A stretch of DNA of 64,000 nucleotides from Streptomyces sp. BK208 (GTDB taxonomy: Bacteria; Actinomycetota; Actinomycetes; Streptomycetales; Streptomycetaceae). Shown piece by piece: positions 42,015 to 53,800 of this stretch (positions are counted from its first letter, which is position 1; every line of letters starts with the position of its first letter). A model generated the notes under the pieces. The model searched no databases. It was not told where the DNA came from and saw only the letters and a program-made list of their open reading frames with translations. Both the position numbers and the translations under genes were made by a program. The DNA is taken from NCBI RefSeq assembly GCF_004364245.1, contig NZ_SOAV01000003.1:543104-607103 (forward strand). Direction: 5' to 3'.

Positions 42015-42187
42015 AGTGCGTCCCAGGTTACGAAAGCCGACTGCGGAGTGGCCTCCATCGAAAGTTAGAACCCGTGTGCCGTCATTCGGCCCGCGAAGTG
42101 CCGTCCTGCGCCAGACGCGCGCACAGGGGGCCGGCAGCGAGGGTGGAGTCCTACCGCTTCCACCGCCGGAAAGGACAGGCCAAGGCC

Positions 42188-43276
42188 GTGTTTGTCGCCT
42201 GGAGAGACCTGAGATTCGCCAAGGGGCGCTTCGCCCTGATGGGGACCGTCATCGTGCTGATCACCTTGCTGATCGGGCTGCTGTCCGGGCTGACGGCCGG
42301 GCTGGGGCAGCAGAACATCTCCGCGATCACGTCCCTGCCCGCAGACGAGATCGCCTTCCAGGCGCCCAGCGGCGGGCAGGACCTGTCGTACTCCAACTCC
42401 ACCATCACCGAACAGCAGTGGAAGAAGTGGTCCGAGGCGCCCGGTGTCGAAAGCGCCGAGCCGCTGGGGATCACCACGACCAAGGCCACCGCGGGAGACA
42501 AGAGCACCGGGGTCTCGGCCTTCGGCGTCGAGCCCGGCTCCCGCCTCGCCCCCGACAGCGACAAGATCACTGGCAACGCGGTGGTGCTCTCCACCACGGC
42601 CGCCGACGACCTCGGCGTCAAGGCCGGCGACGCCCTGACCCTGGCAGGCCGGCAGCTGAAGGTGGCCGCCGTCGCAGGCGATGCCCACTACAGCCACACC
42701 CCGGTGATCTGGACCAGCCTGGACACCTGGCAGAAGACCGCACCGCCCACCGGCACCGACGACGGCCCGACCGCAACCGTCATCGCCTTGAGCACCACCC
42801 CCAAGGCCGATACGACCGCCACCGACCACCAAGCCGGCACCAAGACGGTCTCCACCGACGACTCACTGTCCGCGATCGGCTCCTACGCCTCCGAGAACGG
42901 CTCCCTGCAGCTGATGCGCGGCTTCCTGTTCGCCATCTCCGCCCTCGTCATCGGCGCCTTCTTCACCATCTGGACCATCCAGCGCAGCGGCGACGTCGCC
43001 GTCCTCAAGGCCCTGGGCGCTTCCACTGCCAATCTGCTCAAGGACGCCCTCGGCCAGGCCCTCGTCCTGCTGGCCGGCGGCACCTTGATCGGCACCGGCA
43101 TCGCCGCCGCCCTCGGCGCGCTCGTCGCCGGCAGGGCGGTGCCGTTCCTCCTCACCCCCGCCACCGTCCTGATCCCGGCCGTCGTGATGATCCTCCTCGG
43201 CGCGCTCGGCGCCGCCCTGTCCATCCGCCGCATCACCTCCGTCGACCCGCTGACCGCCCTGGGGAGCGCCCGATGA
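42188..43276 (+). CDS. FtsX-type ABC transporter permease
   Basis: This 362-residue protein has an N-terminal helix (LMGTVIVLITLLIGLLSGLT), a ~220-residue extracytoplasmic domain and three C-terminal helices (GFLFAISALVIGAFFTIWTI, then ALVLLAGGTLIGTGIAAALG and ATVLIPAVVMILLGALGAAL) before SIRRITSVDPLTAL. This is the MacB/DevC half-permease plan. GTG 42188 was chosen since it follows GGAAAGGACAGG and the first helix begins 15 residues on. It overlaps the ATPase gene by 4 bp. Such pairs extract lipophilic molecules or peptides from the membrane, or act mechanically in the envelope. Confidence 0.88.
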   Translation: MFVAWRDLRFAKGRFALMGTVIVLITLLIGLLSGLTAGLGQQNISAITSLPADEIAFQAPSGGQDLSYSNSTITEQQWKKWSEAPGVESAEPLGITTTKATAGDKSTGVSAFGVEPGSRLAPDSDKITGNAVVLSTTAADDLGVKAGDALTLAGRQLKVAAVAGDAHYSHTPVIWTSLDTWQKTAPPTGTDDGPTATVIALSTTPKADTTATDHQAGTKTVSTDDSLSAIGSYASENGSLQLMRGFLFAISALVIGAFFTIWTIQRSGDVAVLKALGASTANLLKDALGQALVLLAGGTLIGTGIAAALGALVAGRAVPFLLTPATVLIPAVVMILLGALGAALSIRRITSVDPLTALGSAR

Positions 43277-43956
43277 GCCTGAACCTGACCGACATCACCC
43301 TCACCTACCCCGACGGCGACACCCGCCTCACCGCTCTCGACCAGGTCAGCCTGCATGTTCCCCGGGGCAGCCTGACCGCCGTGGTGGGCCCCTCCGGATC
43401 CGGCAAGTCCAGCCTCCTCGCGGTCGCCGCCACCCTGATCACCCCCGACACCGGCACCGTCACCATCGATGGCCGGAGCACCACCGGCCTCACCCGCGGC
43501 GACCTCACCGAACTGCGGCGCCACAAGATCGGCATCGTCTTCCAGCAGCCCAACCTGCTGCCCTCCCTCACCGCCGCCGAACAACTCCAGGTCATGGCCC
43601 AGATCGACGGCCGCAAACCCCGCACCGATCACACCCGCGCGATGGAACTCCTCGACGCCGTCGGCCTCGCCGACCAGGCCGGCCGTCGCCCCCACCAGCT
43701 CTCCGGAGGCCAGCGCCAGCGCGTCAACATCGCCCGCGCCCTGATGAACGACCCCACCGTCCTCCTCGTCGACGAACCCACCAGCGCCCTCGACCACGAA
43801 CGCGGCGCCGCCGTTCTCGACCTCATCACCCGCCTCACCCACCAGCAGGCCACCGCCACCGTCCTGGTCACCCACGACCACACCCACCTCACCGCCGTCG
43901 ACCAGATCGCCGAAGTCCACGACGGACGGCTCGCCCTCCCGACTCCGACCCGCTGA
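43273..43956 (+). CDS. ABC transporter ATP-binding protein (LolD/MacB type)
   Basis: This 227-residue ATPase has Walker A VVGPSGSGKSSLL, the Q-loop in IGIVFQQPNLLPSL, the signature LSGGQRQRVNIARAL, Walker B TVLLVDEPTSALD and a switch His in VLVTHDHTH. The length suits an FtsX-type exporter subunit. ATGA overlap with the permease stop couples the two genes. It is probably induced by the divergent two-component system. Confidence 0.95.
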   Translation: MSLNLTDITLTYPDGDTRLTALDQVSLHVPRGSLTAVVGPSGSGKSSLLAVAATLITPDTGTVTIDGRSTTGLTRGDLTELRRHKIGIVFQQPNLLPSLTAAEQLQVMAQIDGRKPRTDHTRAMELLDAVGLADQAGRRPHQLSGGQRQRVNIARALMNDPTVLLVDEPTSALDHERGAAVLDLITRLTHQQATATVLVTHDHTHLTAVDQIAEVHDGRLALPTPTR

Positions 43957-44110
43957 TCGCCCGCAGCGGTACGCGCCGAAGCGACTGCGGCCATCCGTCC
44001 TTCAGGAGCCACACCCGATGGACGGACCGCCGCTTACCTGACTGCGGCGCCGACGAATTCACGCCGTCAGGGCACCGGCACCGCACCCGAATGACGAGCC
44101 ATCAGGACGA

Positions 44111-44464
44111 GCGTCAACCGAGCGTCGAGGCGGTCGGCATTCCCTCGTACCGAGGAACGCAAAGACCGCACCGCCATCCCCGCACGCCTGCTGGCACCTG
44201 GTCAGACGACGTTCGCGAGCAGGCGACGCGCTTCACGCCTTGCACTTCGGGAAACAGGTCGAACACCACCGCCAGCACCTGAAGAACCGAGAAGGCCGCA
44301 GGTCAGAGCCCTTTTTGTGCAGGCTCTAGAAACGCCACGTACTCAACGTGCGACGTCATCGGAAAGATGTCACATGAGGTAGGGGCGACATAACCGCAGG
44401 TCAGGTCCGCTTTTGGGTCGGCTTGAGCGATCCCTGAGACGTGCGGAGCGTCAATCGAGCGTCA
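44111..44464 (-). repeat. Island-boundary repeat, copy 4
   Basis: The minus strand encodes DIFPMTSHVEYVAFLEPA, then QKGL and a stop (about 44373-44303). The inner GCGTCA-N5-GCGTCA box is at 44448-44464, 77 bp from the DIF codons. The outer box at 44111-44127 reads GCGTCA-N5-GCGTCG. It separates the ABC block from the polyketide-lipid cluster. Confidence 0.8.
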
Positions 44465-44565
44465 CATCTGTGCGAAGCGACACCATCGCCCGGACCAACC
44501 AGGCGATTCCTCAAGGCGACACGGCAACCGTCGAGTCCAGCTCGGTCTCCGCCGCATTGCCCGGA

Positions 44566-45456
44566 TTACCGGATCGAGTGATGATCCTGGACAGATGTAC
44601 TCCCGGCGGTGTCACGAGGGGAGTCGTCACTGCGTCCTCGCAGAGGCTGGCCGCGGTCGAGGCTGAAGCGTGTGGTCACCGCGCGGGGCAAGTGACGCAG
44701 CGCCTGGGACAGCAGCCGGTAGCGCAGACTCGGGATACTGATCGTGCGACCGCGCTCCATGTCCTTCAGGGCTGTGGCAACCACCTGCTCGCTGGTCAGC
44801 CACATCCACCGCGGCATGTGAGGGCTGGTCATTCCTGCGCGATGAGGGAAGGCCGTCTTCGTGTAGCCCGGAAGCAGAGCCATCATGTGTACGCCGCTGC
44901 CCTTGAGCTGGGCGGAGCGGGCGGTGGACTCGGTGAACGCCAGCACCCAGGACTTGCTCGCGGGATAGGTGCTGGCGAGCCATACGGGTCCGTGAGCCGC
45001 GACGGAGGCGACATTGATGACGGCACCCGCTCCCCGGCTGATCATCGCCGGTAGTACCGCGTGCGTAGCGCGCAGAACGCACCCGACATTCACTTGGAGG
45101 AGCGCCCGCTCGTCGGCAGGATCGCTGAAAGGGAAAGGGGCGGGCAGCCCGTACCCGGCATTGTTGATCAACAGGTCAGGGACAGAGGCGGCCAAACCGT
45201 CGGTGAGGCGGCTGACGCCCTCTTCGGTGGCCAGGTCCGCCGTCATGATCAGTGGGCTGTCACCGCCGTGGCCGAGCCGGGCGGCAACCTCCCTCAGGAC
45301 CTCCGTACGACGGGCGACCAGGGTGAGTCGGTATCCAGCCGCGGCAAGTCGTTCGGCGAATGCCAGGCCCAGTCCGGACGTCGCTCCGGTGATCACGGCT
45401 GTGCGGCGGACAGTCGTGGCCGCGTCGGAAGCCTGGTGAGCGGGGACATTGATCAT
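44566..45456 (-). CDS. SDR-family oxidoreductase of the lipid cluster
   Basis: This is a 296-residue classical SDR with TGATSGLG cofactor motif, DLLINNAGYG, the catalytic Ser in NVASVAAHG and YPASKSW Tyr/Lys. A C-terminal extension with a helix RLLSQALRHLPRAV resembles the DltE/acyl-reductase-like SDRs that handle long-chain substrates. ATG 45456 has a perfect GGAGG 5 nt upstream. It is divergent from the ALDH gene. A likely role is reduction of a fatty aldehyde or keto intermediate from the PKS; the substrate is inferred. Confidence 0.9.
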   Translation of the reverse strand: MINVPAHQASDAATTVRRTAVITGATSGLGLAFAERLAAAGYRLTLVARRTEVLREVAARLGHGGDSPLIMTADLATEEGVSRLTDGLAASVPDLLINNAGYGLPAPFPFSDPADERALLQVNVGCVLRATHAVLPAMISRGAGAVINVASVAAHGPVWLASTYPASKSWVLAFTESTARSAQLKGSGVHMMALLPGYTKTAFPHRAGMTSPHMPRWMWLTSEQVVATALKDMERGRTISIPSLRYRLLSQALRHLPRAVTTRFSLDRGQPLRGRSDDSPRDTAGSTSVQDHHSIR

Positions 45457-45671
45457 GTGCGCCTCCAATGCGGAGTGAGAGACGAGGGCATCGACTCGGA
45501 GGAGCCCGTCCCCGAGGGGAGACGGCGCACAGAAACAGAGGCGCCGATCGATCCGGGACACTACCGCCTGGTCACGATTCCCACGCTGCCCGTCACCCGA
45601 ACGGCCGACTCCGCTTCGCGGATGCCTGCGCGGTGATCCCTCCGGCCGTTCACCACTGCCGGGTGGTGCGC

Positions 45672-46985
45672 GTGACCAGGTCCAGGGAGCACTCGTTTCC
45701 AGGTCATGATCCTTGGCGGTTCTACCGCGCCGAATACGTTCGCCTCGAGCCCGTCCCGCAGCTCGGCACCTGGACGGGTCCTGCGGTGACTGGAGGAGCC
45801 GCGCCCCCAGGCGCATCCCCCGCCGACCCCTCTGGTGTCCCTCCCGCGGGCCCGACGGCCCCCCACGACGTCATGACCGCCGTCTCCCGAGCACGCGTCG
45901 CCGGACTGGCCTGGAGCAGCCGGCCTCCGGCACATCGTCGGCAGTGGGCCGTGCGGTTCGTCGCCCTGGCTCGAAAAGACGCATCTCGACTGGCTCGCCT
46001 GGCCATGCAGACGGGCGGTCTGTGCCGTGGTGACGTCGTGACCGACCAACGCGCCGCTTTCCGGGCGCACCGGAACGGCTGGAGACGAACTCCGCGAGCC
46101 CGGGCCGACAAGCCGCCCGCGGTACACGTCGTGCTCTCCTTGAACGACGATGCCGCGCCGCTGACCCACGTCCTCAACGGGGTGGTGCCGGCGCTGCTCG
46201 ACGGGGACTGTGTCGTCACCGCTGTCCCCTCACATGCCCTGCCGATGGCCGCTCACCTGCGTGCGCTGGCTCTGGAGGCCGGTCTTCCGGGCGGCGCCTG
46301 GCAGCAACTGGAAGGCCAGGACCGCCGGTTGTTGTGGGTGCTGGCCGAGCACACTGATGCCTCGGTCACCGCCTGCTGCACGCCTCGGGCCGCACCGGGG
46401 AGCACCACGTGCCCTGGTCTGTTCGTCGTACGCAAGGATGCTCGCCTTCGTCCGGCCGTACGGGACGCCGTGCAATCCGCCTTTCGCACCGCCGGCAGGA
46501 GCTGCGAGGCCACGCCCGTCCTGGCGGTACACACACACCACTACGACCGGTTCCTCGCACTGTTCGCCGCAGAGGTCCGCGAGGTCGGTGAACGAGCGCG
46601 CAGGTCACCACAGACCGTGCTGAGCGGACTGGCCTCTGCTCAGCAGGTGACCGCGGTGCGGGCGTACCTGCGTGGAACGGCCGAGGAGAACGCTCGCGTG
46701 GTGGTCAGCGGGGAGGTCTCCTCGTCCGGCCGCCATACACACAGTCCGGTGGTGCTGAGTCAAAAAGATCTCGACCTGGTCGACACGGCCCGTATCCCTC
46801 CAGGCCCTGTTGCGGTTGTCGCGCCGTTCACCGCCTGGTCGGAGGTGCTCTGGGCGGCCCGCGGAACAGGGCGACATGTGGTCGTCCACACCGCGAGCTC
46901 ATTGAGCCAGCTCGCACCGCAGTTCGCCGCCCTCGGGGTGGACGACCTCCGTCTCGTACGCCCGTTCTTCACCTTGCGCCGGTGA
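45672..46985 (+). CDS. Divergent aldehyde dehydrogenase-superfamily protein (CoA-acylating type likely)
   Basis: This 437-residue protein follows the ALDH fold from the N-terminal helices (RRQWAVRFVALARKDASRLA) to the cofactor domain and the Cys loop RTAGRSCEATPVLAVHTHHY, where Cys278 aligns with the catalytic cysteine of the common GQxC motif. The general-base Glu region, normally ELGGK, reads TTCPGLFVV instead. Loss of that Glu is typical of CoA-acylating aldehyde dehydrogenases, which do not need to hydrolyse the thioester. It may therefore interconvert an acyl-CoA and an aldehyde in the polyketide-lipid pathway. The start is uncertain: GTGs at 45663, 45666 and 45672 fit. Its end overlaps the convergent membrane-protein gene by 17 bp. 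Confidence 0.75.
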   Translation: MTRSREHSFPGHDPWRFYRAEYVRLEPVPQLGTWTGPAVTGGAAPPGASPADPSGVPPAGPTAPHDVMTAVSRARVAGLAWSSRPPAHRRQWAVRFVALARKDASRLARLAMQTGGLCRGDVVTDQRAAFRAHRNGWRRTPRARADKPPAVHVVLSLNDDAAPLTHVLNGVVPALLDGDCVVTAVPSHALPMAAHLRALALEAGLPGGAWQQLEGQDRRLLWVLAEHTDASVTACCTPRAAPGSTTCPGLFVVRKDARLRPAVRDAVQSAFRTAGRSCEATPVLAVHTHHYDRFLALFAAEVREVGERARRSPQTVLSGLASAQQVTAVRAYLRGTAEENARVVVSGEVSSSGRHTHSPVVLSQKDLDLVDTARIPPGPVAVVAPFTAWSEVLWAARGTGRHVVVHTASSLSQLAPQFAALGVDDLRLVRPFFTLRR

Positions 46986-47820
46986 GAGCACCCGCGCGGG
47001 ACTGGGGGGCGAGACCTGGCATCAGTACAGCGCTCAAGGGCGTCCTCCACTGAGCGCGGCCGATTCTGCCGCACAGCAGAAGAAGCGAGGCCAGCGTCCC
47101 TGCCCCCGCCGCCGGTCCGGCAATCCAGGCCGTCGCGGCTACGAGCACCGCGGCGACCAGGCTGGGCAGGAACACACCGCCCACGACGAAACCCAGGAAA
47201 GCCAGGACGCACCGGGTCGCCGAGAGTCCCTCCTGCCGTGCCCCGACCGCGTGCAGACACGTCATCACCACCACTGCAGCGGATACGCCCACCATGACGA
47301 CAGCGGCCAACGCGATCGCGACGTCGGCGCGCGCCCAGACCCCTGCCATGTGCCGCAAGGGTCGGTTTACGCAGGAGGCAGGGTCGAAGGCCGTGGGCGA
47401 CAGAAACCGGCAGTAGCCCTGGCCGTCCCAGCCGTACGTCAGCACGCCGAACGCCAAGGCCCAGGGAGCGGTCAGGTTCGCGTAAGCCGCCGGCAGACTG
47501 CCCTTCGCCAGGAACCAGTGTCCGGCGATGCATCCAGCGATGCCGAAGGCGACGGTACTCGCTCCGAAGAGCGCCCTCCCCCATACCGGTGCGCTCTGCA
47601 TCACGTGCATGGTCTCCCACGCGGGGAACCGTGACAGCAGCCACACGCAGGACGGCGCCAGCAGGAGAGCGTGGAACAGCGCACACGGGACGAGGGAGGC
47701 ACTGAGCCGCCTGAAGCGCCGGTTCGTCGGAGCGTGTCGTCCGCCGTGTGTCTGCCGAACGGCAGATGCCGCGAACAGGGCGCCCGTTCCATAGGCGAGG
47801 AAGAAGTCGACTTGCATCAT
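46969..47820 (-). CDS. Integral membrane protein of unknown family in the PKS operon
   Basis: This 283-residue protein has six or seven hydrophobic helices, e.g. VDFFLAYGTGALFAASAV at the N-terminus and RADVAIALAAVVMVGVSAAV. A Cys-containing loop (GYCRFLSPTAFDPASCV) lies between helices. I recognise no family. ATG 47820 follows GAAAGGTTCCCTG, 38 bp after the PKS stop on the same strand, so it is the third gene of the reductase/PKS operon. A role in membrane placement or transport of the product is possible. Confidence 0.65.
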   Translation of the reverse strand: MMQVDFFLAYGTGALFAASAVRQTHGGRHAPTNRRFRRLSASLVPCALFHALLLAPSCVWLLSRFPAWETMHVMQSAPVWGRALFGASTVAFGIAGCIAGHWFLAKGSLPAAYANLTAPWALAFGVLTYGWDGQGYCRFLSPTAFDPASCVNRPLRHMAGVWARADVAIALAAVVMVGVSAAVVVMTCLHAVGARQEGLSATRCVLAFLGFVVGGVFLPSLVAAVLVAATAWIAGPAAGAGTLASLLLLCGRIGRAQWRTPLSAVLMPGLAPQSRAGALTGAR

Positions 47821-47858
47821 CAGGGAACCTTTCGGTGGCATCCGGCTGCGGTGCTTCC

Positions 47859-50800
47859 TCAGCCGGTCGGCTCCTGTTCGTGCCGTTGGACCAGGACGTC
47901 GAGGCGTTGGGCGACGCCGGCCAGAGTGGCCGCGCCCATGAGTTCCATCAGGGGCAGCTCGCACCCGAACGCCCGTTGCACCTGAACCTTGAGTTCGGCG
48001 CCCATCAGTGAGTCGAGGCCGAGGTCCGTGAGGTTGGCGGTGGTGCTGACGCGGTCCGGGCTGGTCTGCAGGATGTCTGCTGCAAGTGCCGTGAGAGCGT
48101 CTGTGACGAGGGTGATGCGTTCGGCGCCGCTTCCGGCCGTCTTGAGACGCTGCCTGAGGCCGTCAGCGGCTCGCGGGGAGGTTCTGCCTGTCACGTCGTG
48201 CAGTTGTGCACTGAAGCGCGGTCCGGTCAAAGCGGGCAGGATGTGGGCGAGTCGTTCCCAGTCCATGACCCCGACGGTGACGGCCGGCTCTCTGCCCAGC
48301 GCGAGGTGCCGGTCGAGGGCGGCCAAGGCCGTCCGCGGACTGATCAGGCCGATTCCGGAGCGGGCGATGGTCTCGGCCATCAGTGTCCGGGCGACGTAGC
48401 CGGTATCACTGATGCCGCCCCAGGCCAGTGCCAGGCCGGGGCGCCCCTCCGCTCGCCGCCTGCGCATCAGGCTCTCCAGGTAGAGGTTGGCGGCGGCGTA
48501 CGGGGCCTGGTGGAGGTTGCCGACGAGCGCGGCGACGGAGGAGTAGGTGACGAAGAAGTCGAGTACGCAGTCCGTGCCGGCCTCATCGAGGATCTGCGCG
48601 CCCCGGACCTTGGCCGCGAGAACTCGGCGGACGCGACCGGGTGTCAGCTCGTCGAGCGGCGCGTCGTCCAACTGCATCGCCGCGTGGACGATCCCCCGTA
48701 CAGGGCGCCCCTGCTCGACTGCCTCCCGGACGATCCGGGTGATGGCCTGGCGGTCGGTGACGTCAGCCGCGTGGACTGTCGCCTGGGCACCGCGCCGGCC
48801 GAGGTCTTCGAGGAGAGCTGATGCTTCGGGGGACGCGGCTCCGCGACGGCCGACGAGAGCCAGATGGCGGGCTCCGCGGTCGGCGAGATGACGGGCGGTG
48901 GCGGCCCCCAGACCGCTCAGCCCACCGCTGATCAGGTAGGTCGCGGCCGGATCCAGCGGCGCCGAGCTGACGGGCTGGTGAACCTCGACCGGCTCGGTAC
49001 CGGAGAAGGTGATCACGACCTTGCCCAGGTGCCGGGAGTGACGCAGGCTGCTGAGGGCTTCTGTCACGCGGTCGGCGGGGTAGGCCCGGTGCGGTAGCGG
49101 GCGGTAGGTACCGTCGGTGATCCGGCGGGTGACCGTGGTGAAGGCGGCGGCTGCCTCGGCGGGGGTGTCGACGATCAGCCGGGTGATGTCCACGGCGTGG
49201 TAGGACAGGTTGGCGCGGAACGGGCGCAGCAGCAGTGGGCTGTTGGCGTAGATGTCCCGCTTGCCGAGTTCCACGAACCGGCCACCGGGGCGCAGGCATT
49301 CCAGGCTGCGTCCGATCGCTTCACCCGCCAGGGAATTGAGGACGACGTCGACGCCGCCTGCCGTCAGCTTTCGTACGTCGTGGGCGAAGGACAGGTCGCG
49401 GGAGTTCAGTACGTCCTCGACACCGAGAGCGCGCAGCAGGTCACGTTTGGCCGGACTGCCGGCGGTGGCGACGACCCGGGCCCCGATCTGCCGGGCATGG
49501 TTCAGTGCGGCCAGGCCGATGCCGCCCGCACCACCGTGGACGAGCAGGATCTCTCCGGCCCGCAGCCCGGCGCAGCGTTCCAGACTGTGCTGGACGGTGA
49601 GGTAGACGGCGGGCAGCGTGGTGGCTTCCGCGTAGGTCATGTGGTCGGGAATGCGGCCGGTCTGCTCAAGGCGCACGGTCACGTGGGAGGCCAGTGCGCC
49701 GTGCGCGAAGGCGTAGACCCGGTCGCCGACGTGCGAGGAGGCCACATCGGGTCCGACGGCGACGACATCACCCGCGCATTCCAGCCCGAGCCGCGGCGCG
49801 GCACCGGTGGCCGGTTCGGCGCCGGGCGGGAGCATGCCCTGGGCGAGCATGACATCGCGGTAGTTGAGAGCGGCGGCGCGCACCCGTACGACTACCTCGC
49901 CAGGAGCGGGGACCGGCGCGTCCGTAGCAGCCCAGGTCACGACGGGGTCGTGGCCTGTACGTTCGAGACGCAGAGCGTAATGATCGCCGGCCCGCACGGT
50001 CCGTGTGACGGGCGGCAGGGCGGCGACCCGGGGGGTGAACCGTCCGCCCCCTGCCAGGACCACCTCGTCCTCGTCATCGGCGTGCAGGAGTTCATGGGTG
50101 AGCCGCTCGGTGTCCTGACCGATGTCACCGCTGGGATGCAGGCTGACGCGACGGACCTTCAGCAGCGGGCGTTCGTTACCCAGCACACGGCCTACTCCCC
50201 AGGCGGCGGCGTGTACGGGAGCGGCCTCGTCGGTGTGTTCGGGCATGGGAAACAGTCCGGTGGGGCCCGTGACCACCCACAGGGCCGACGTTCCGTCGTC
50301 GGCAGGTGTGCACAGTGCGGCAGCCGTCCTGATCAGCTCGGTGTTTTCGGCCACCGTCTCCACGTGGTCGGCGACGGCGGCCGTCTCGTGCAGGAGCGCG
50401 ACCACTCCGACCGGAGGCGGCGCCGACGTGAGGGGCTGTGTGACACCGTCGGTGATACGGACGCCGGTGGCACCGGCCGCTGTGAGCGCGCGCCCCAGGT
50501 GCTGGGCGGTCGGGTGGCCGGAGTCCGCGGTGACGATGACCCAGTTGCCCGTGGCCCGTGCGGGCGCCGGTGGCACGGCGGTCGTGCCGTACTCGGCGCG
50601 CCGGGCGAGCAGCACGGAGTAGTCCTGGTCGGCCTCCGGCTGGGCACTGCCGGTCTGCACGACACCGTCGAAGCCGCCGGTGCGCAGCAAGGCGGGCCAG
50701 GACTCCCGGTCCAGCAGCGGGCTGCTGCGCACGTCCGTGTCCGTGAACGCCCAGAACTCCTCCAGCAGACCGAAGCAGGGACCCAGGATGTCGGTGTCAT

Positions 50801-53800
50801 GGCTCTCGACGGCCAGCAGCTGACCGCCCGGGGCGAGCAGTTCGGCGATGCGCCCGCAACTCGCCCTGAGGTCCCGCGTGGCGTGCAGCACGTTCGAGGC
50901 GACGATCAGATCGAAACTGCCGGGCGTGAAGCCCTGTTGCCATGCATCGGTGTTGAGATCGAGGGTGCGGTAGGTAACGAAGTCGAAGTCCGTGAAGCGG
51001 GTTCGGGCGCGAGGGAAGAAGGCGGCGGAGACGTCGCTGAAGACGTAGGTCGTCAGGGGTGCTGGCAGGAGCGGAAGCAGGTGCCCGGTGAGGCCGCCGG
51101 TTCCGGCTCCGACCTCCAGGACGCGCAGCGGCCGGTCCTGCGGCCAGTCCCGCACCATGCGGGCCAGCAGGACGCTCGCGTGGCGGGCATGCATCCGTAC
51201 CTGCGGTGTGTCGGAGTAGAACCCCTCGACTAGGTGTCGGTCTGCCTCGGTGAACAGCAGTTCACGCGGGTCGACCCGGCCGGTGAGGATGTCGGTCAGA
51301 TGCCTGCCGCAGCGGACGTAGACGGCAATGGCGGTGACCCACTCGGGGAAGCGGTCGACCAGTTGCTGTGTCTGCTCGTGTGGCTGTGCGACGCCGGTCT
51401 GGCGCCAGCGGTCCTCCCCCTCGGCGGTCACCGTACGGAGCAGACCGGCCCCCTCGGCCAGGCGTGCCAGCAGACGCACGTAGCGCCCGTGGTGTGGGCA
51501 TACGCCGGCAGCCAGGAGGTCATCGATGCCGAACTCGTCGGCCTGCGGGAGAAGTTCCGTGAAAGCGGCCACCGCCCAGTGCCCGACCGCGGTCTTGACC
51601 TGGGGCGCGAAGGCCGCATAACCGTCGGGATGCCGGGCGTCCAGTTCCGAGCGCTGCCCGGCGGTGGCCCTCACGGTCTCCTCCAAGTCCGGCCAGGGGC
51701 AGGCCGCGTCGGATCGGAGAGAGGTTCTGCTGGTGGCTCGCAGGGTGTGGGTCAGCTCCTGGACCGGTGCCGGCTGTGCCGCGGCGGCCGCCACGGCCCT
51801 CATGCGGCAGCCGGTCAACTCCGCCCAGACGGTGCCGTCCTCCCCCGCGATCGTGATGTCGACGAGCGCGTCGGAGCCGGACAGGTCGCGCAGGCGTACG
51901 TGAACGAGCCCCTGACTGGGCAGCGATCGCCACACGCGAGTGGCCTCGACAGCGGTGGGGAGGAACATCTTGCCGTCCGCCGCGGCGGCCAGCAGCGGGC
52001 CGGACGCCTGCAGCGCCCCGTCCAGGATGACCGGGTGGGCTTCGAGGTGCTGCTGATCATCCAGGGGCAGCCGGTAAGAGGCCAGTGTCTCGCCATCGCC
52101 CACGTGCAGGCTCGTCAGGACCTGGAAGGTGGGTCCGTAGGCCAGGCCGGCCCGTGCGGCACGGTCGTAGTGGGTGGTGGCCGCGATCACCGGCCCGGAC
52201 AGGCGGGAGCGCACTGCGGGCGGGTCGATCGCCGAGGGAGCGGGATCGAGGAGGCGGCGTACGCGTCCGCGGGCGTGCAACGTCCAGTCGCCCGTAGGCG
52301 TGGTCCGGGAGGCGAAACAAGCCAGGCCGTCCTCCAGGGAGAGGGAGGTCTGGACGGTGACGCTCGTGGGATCGTCACCGGCCGGAAGGGCAAGGGGACG
52401 GACGATGTCCAGGTCCGTCACCTCGCATGCGGCGCTGAAGGCGGCCCGCCCGGCGGCGAGAAACGCCTCGACGTAGCCGGCTCCGGGCATGACGACGCTG
52501 CCGTCCACCTGGTGGTCGTTGAGCCAGCCGAGGCGGCTGGTGCTCAGCAGTTGGTGCCAGGCCGGTTCGGCGACCGCGGCACGCCGGCCGAGGAGCGGAT
52601 GGGTGAGGGTCTTGTCCTGCGGCACGGTGACCCACCAGTCGGGCTGTCCGTTGCAGCACTGCTCGCGCTGGAATGGGTATGACGGCAGGGAGACCACTGC
52701 GCCGGGCCGGAGGAAGCAGCGGAGACGTGCGCCGGCGGCGATCAGGCGAGCGGCCCCGCGGCGGATGGCGGTGGGGGCGTCCTGCTCACGTCGGCACAGC
52801 GCTACGGTGGCGTCCGTTCCGACCAGGCGGCGCAGGTAGCCGGCCAGTACGGCGTGGGGGCCGATCTCCACGAACTGCGTGCATCCGCTGTCGACGAGCG
52901 CACGAACGGCCTCGGCGAAGCGCACCGGTTCACGGACGTTGCGCCACCAGTAGTCGGCGTCGAGGCGGCTGCCCTCGAGGCGGTCTCCCGTCACGGTGGA
53001 GACGAACGTCCGCTGGTGGCGACCGGGTCGGAGTGGCAGCAGGCTGTCGGTGAGATCCTGCCGGACGGGGTCCATGGCCCTGGTGTGGAAGGCGTAGTCG
53101 AGGTCGAGCTCGCGGAAGAACACCTCCCGCGTGGTGAGTTGCCGTCCCAGGTCTGCCAGCGCCTCTGCGTGGCCCGCCAGGGTGACGTCGTGGTCGCTGT
53201 TGATTCCGGCCAGCTCGATGCGGCCGTGGTAGGCGGCGAGTTCCTTCTCAGCCGCTTTCGGGCCCAGACCGCATGCGGCCATGCGCCCGGTCCCGGCGGT
53301 GGCCGCCTGGGCGGTGCTGCGGGCGACGACCACCTGGCAGGCTTGCCCCAGGTCGAGGCAGCCGCTCGCGTACGCGGCGGCGATCTCACCGACGCTGTGG
53401 CCGGTCACGGCGTCGGGCTCGACGCCGTATGAGGCGAGCAGACGCAGCAGACCGATCTGCAGGGCGAAGAGCAGGGGCTGCGCCACCTCCGTCCGGGCGA
53501 GGCGTGGCGCGTCTGCGAGCAACTCGTCCAGTACCGACCAGCCCAGGTGCGGTGCGAGTTCGGAGTCGACGGCCTCGACCGCAGAACGGAAGGCGGGCTC
53601 GTTACGCAGCAGATCGGTACCCATGCCCGGCCACTGGGAGCCGTTGCCGCTGAAGACGAAGGCCACCTTCCCCGGTCGGCCGGTCACCCACGCGGAGTGG
53701 TCCCCGTCCTCAGTCCCGGCCATCGACAGCAGGGCATCGGCCGCCTCGGCGGCGGAGGCGGCCAGCACACCGGCGCGGCGTTCGTGATGGTGCCGCCGCA

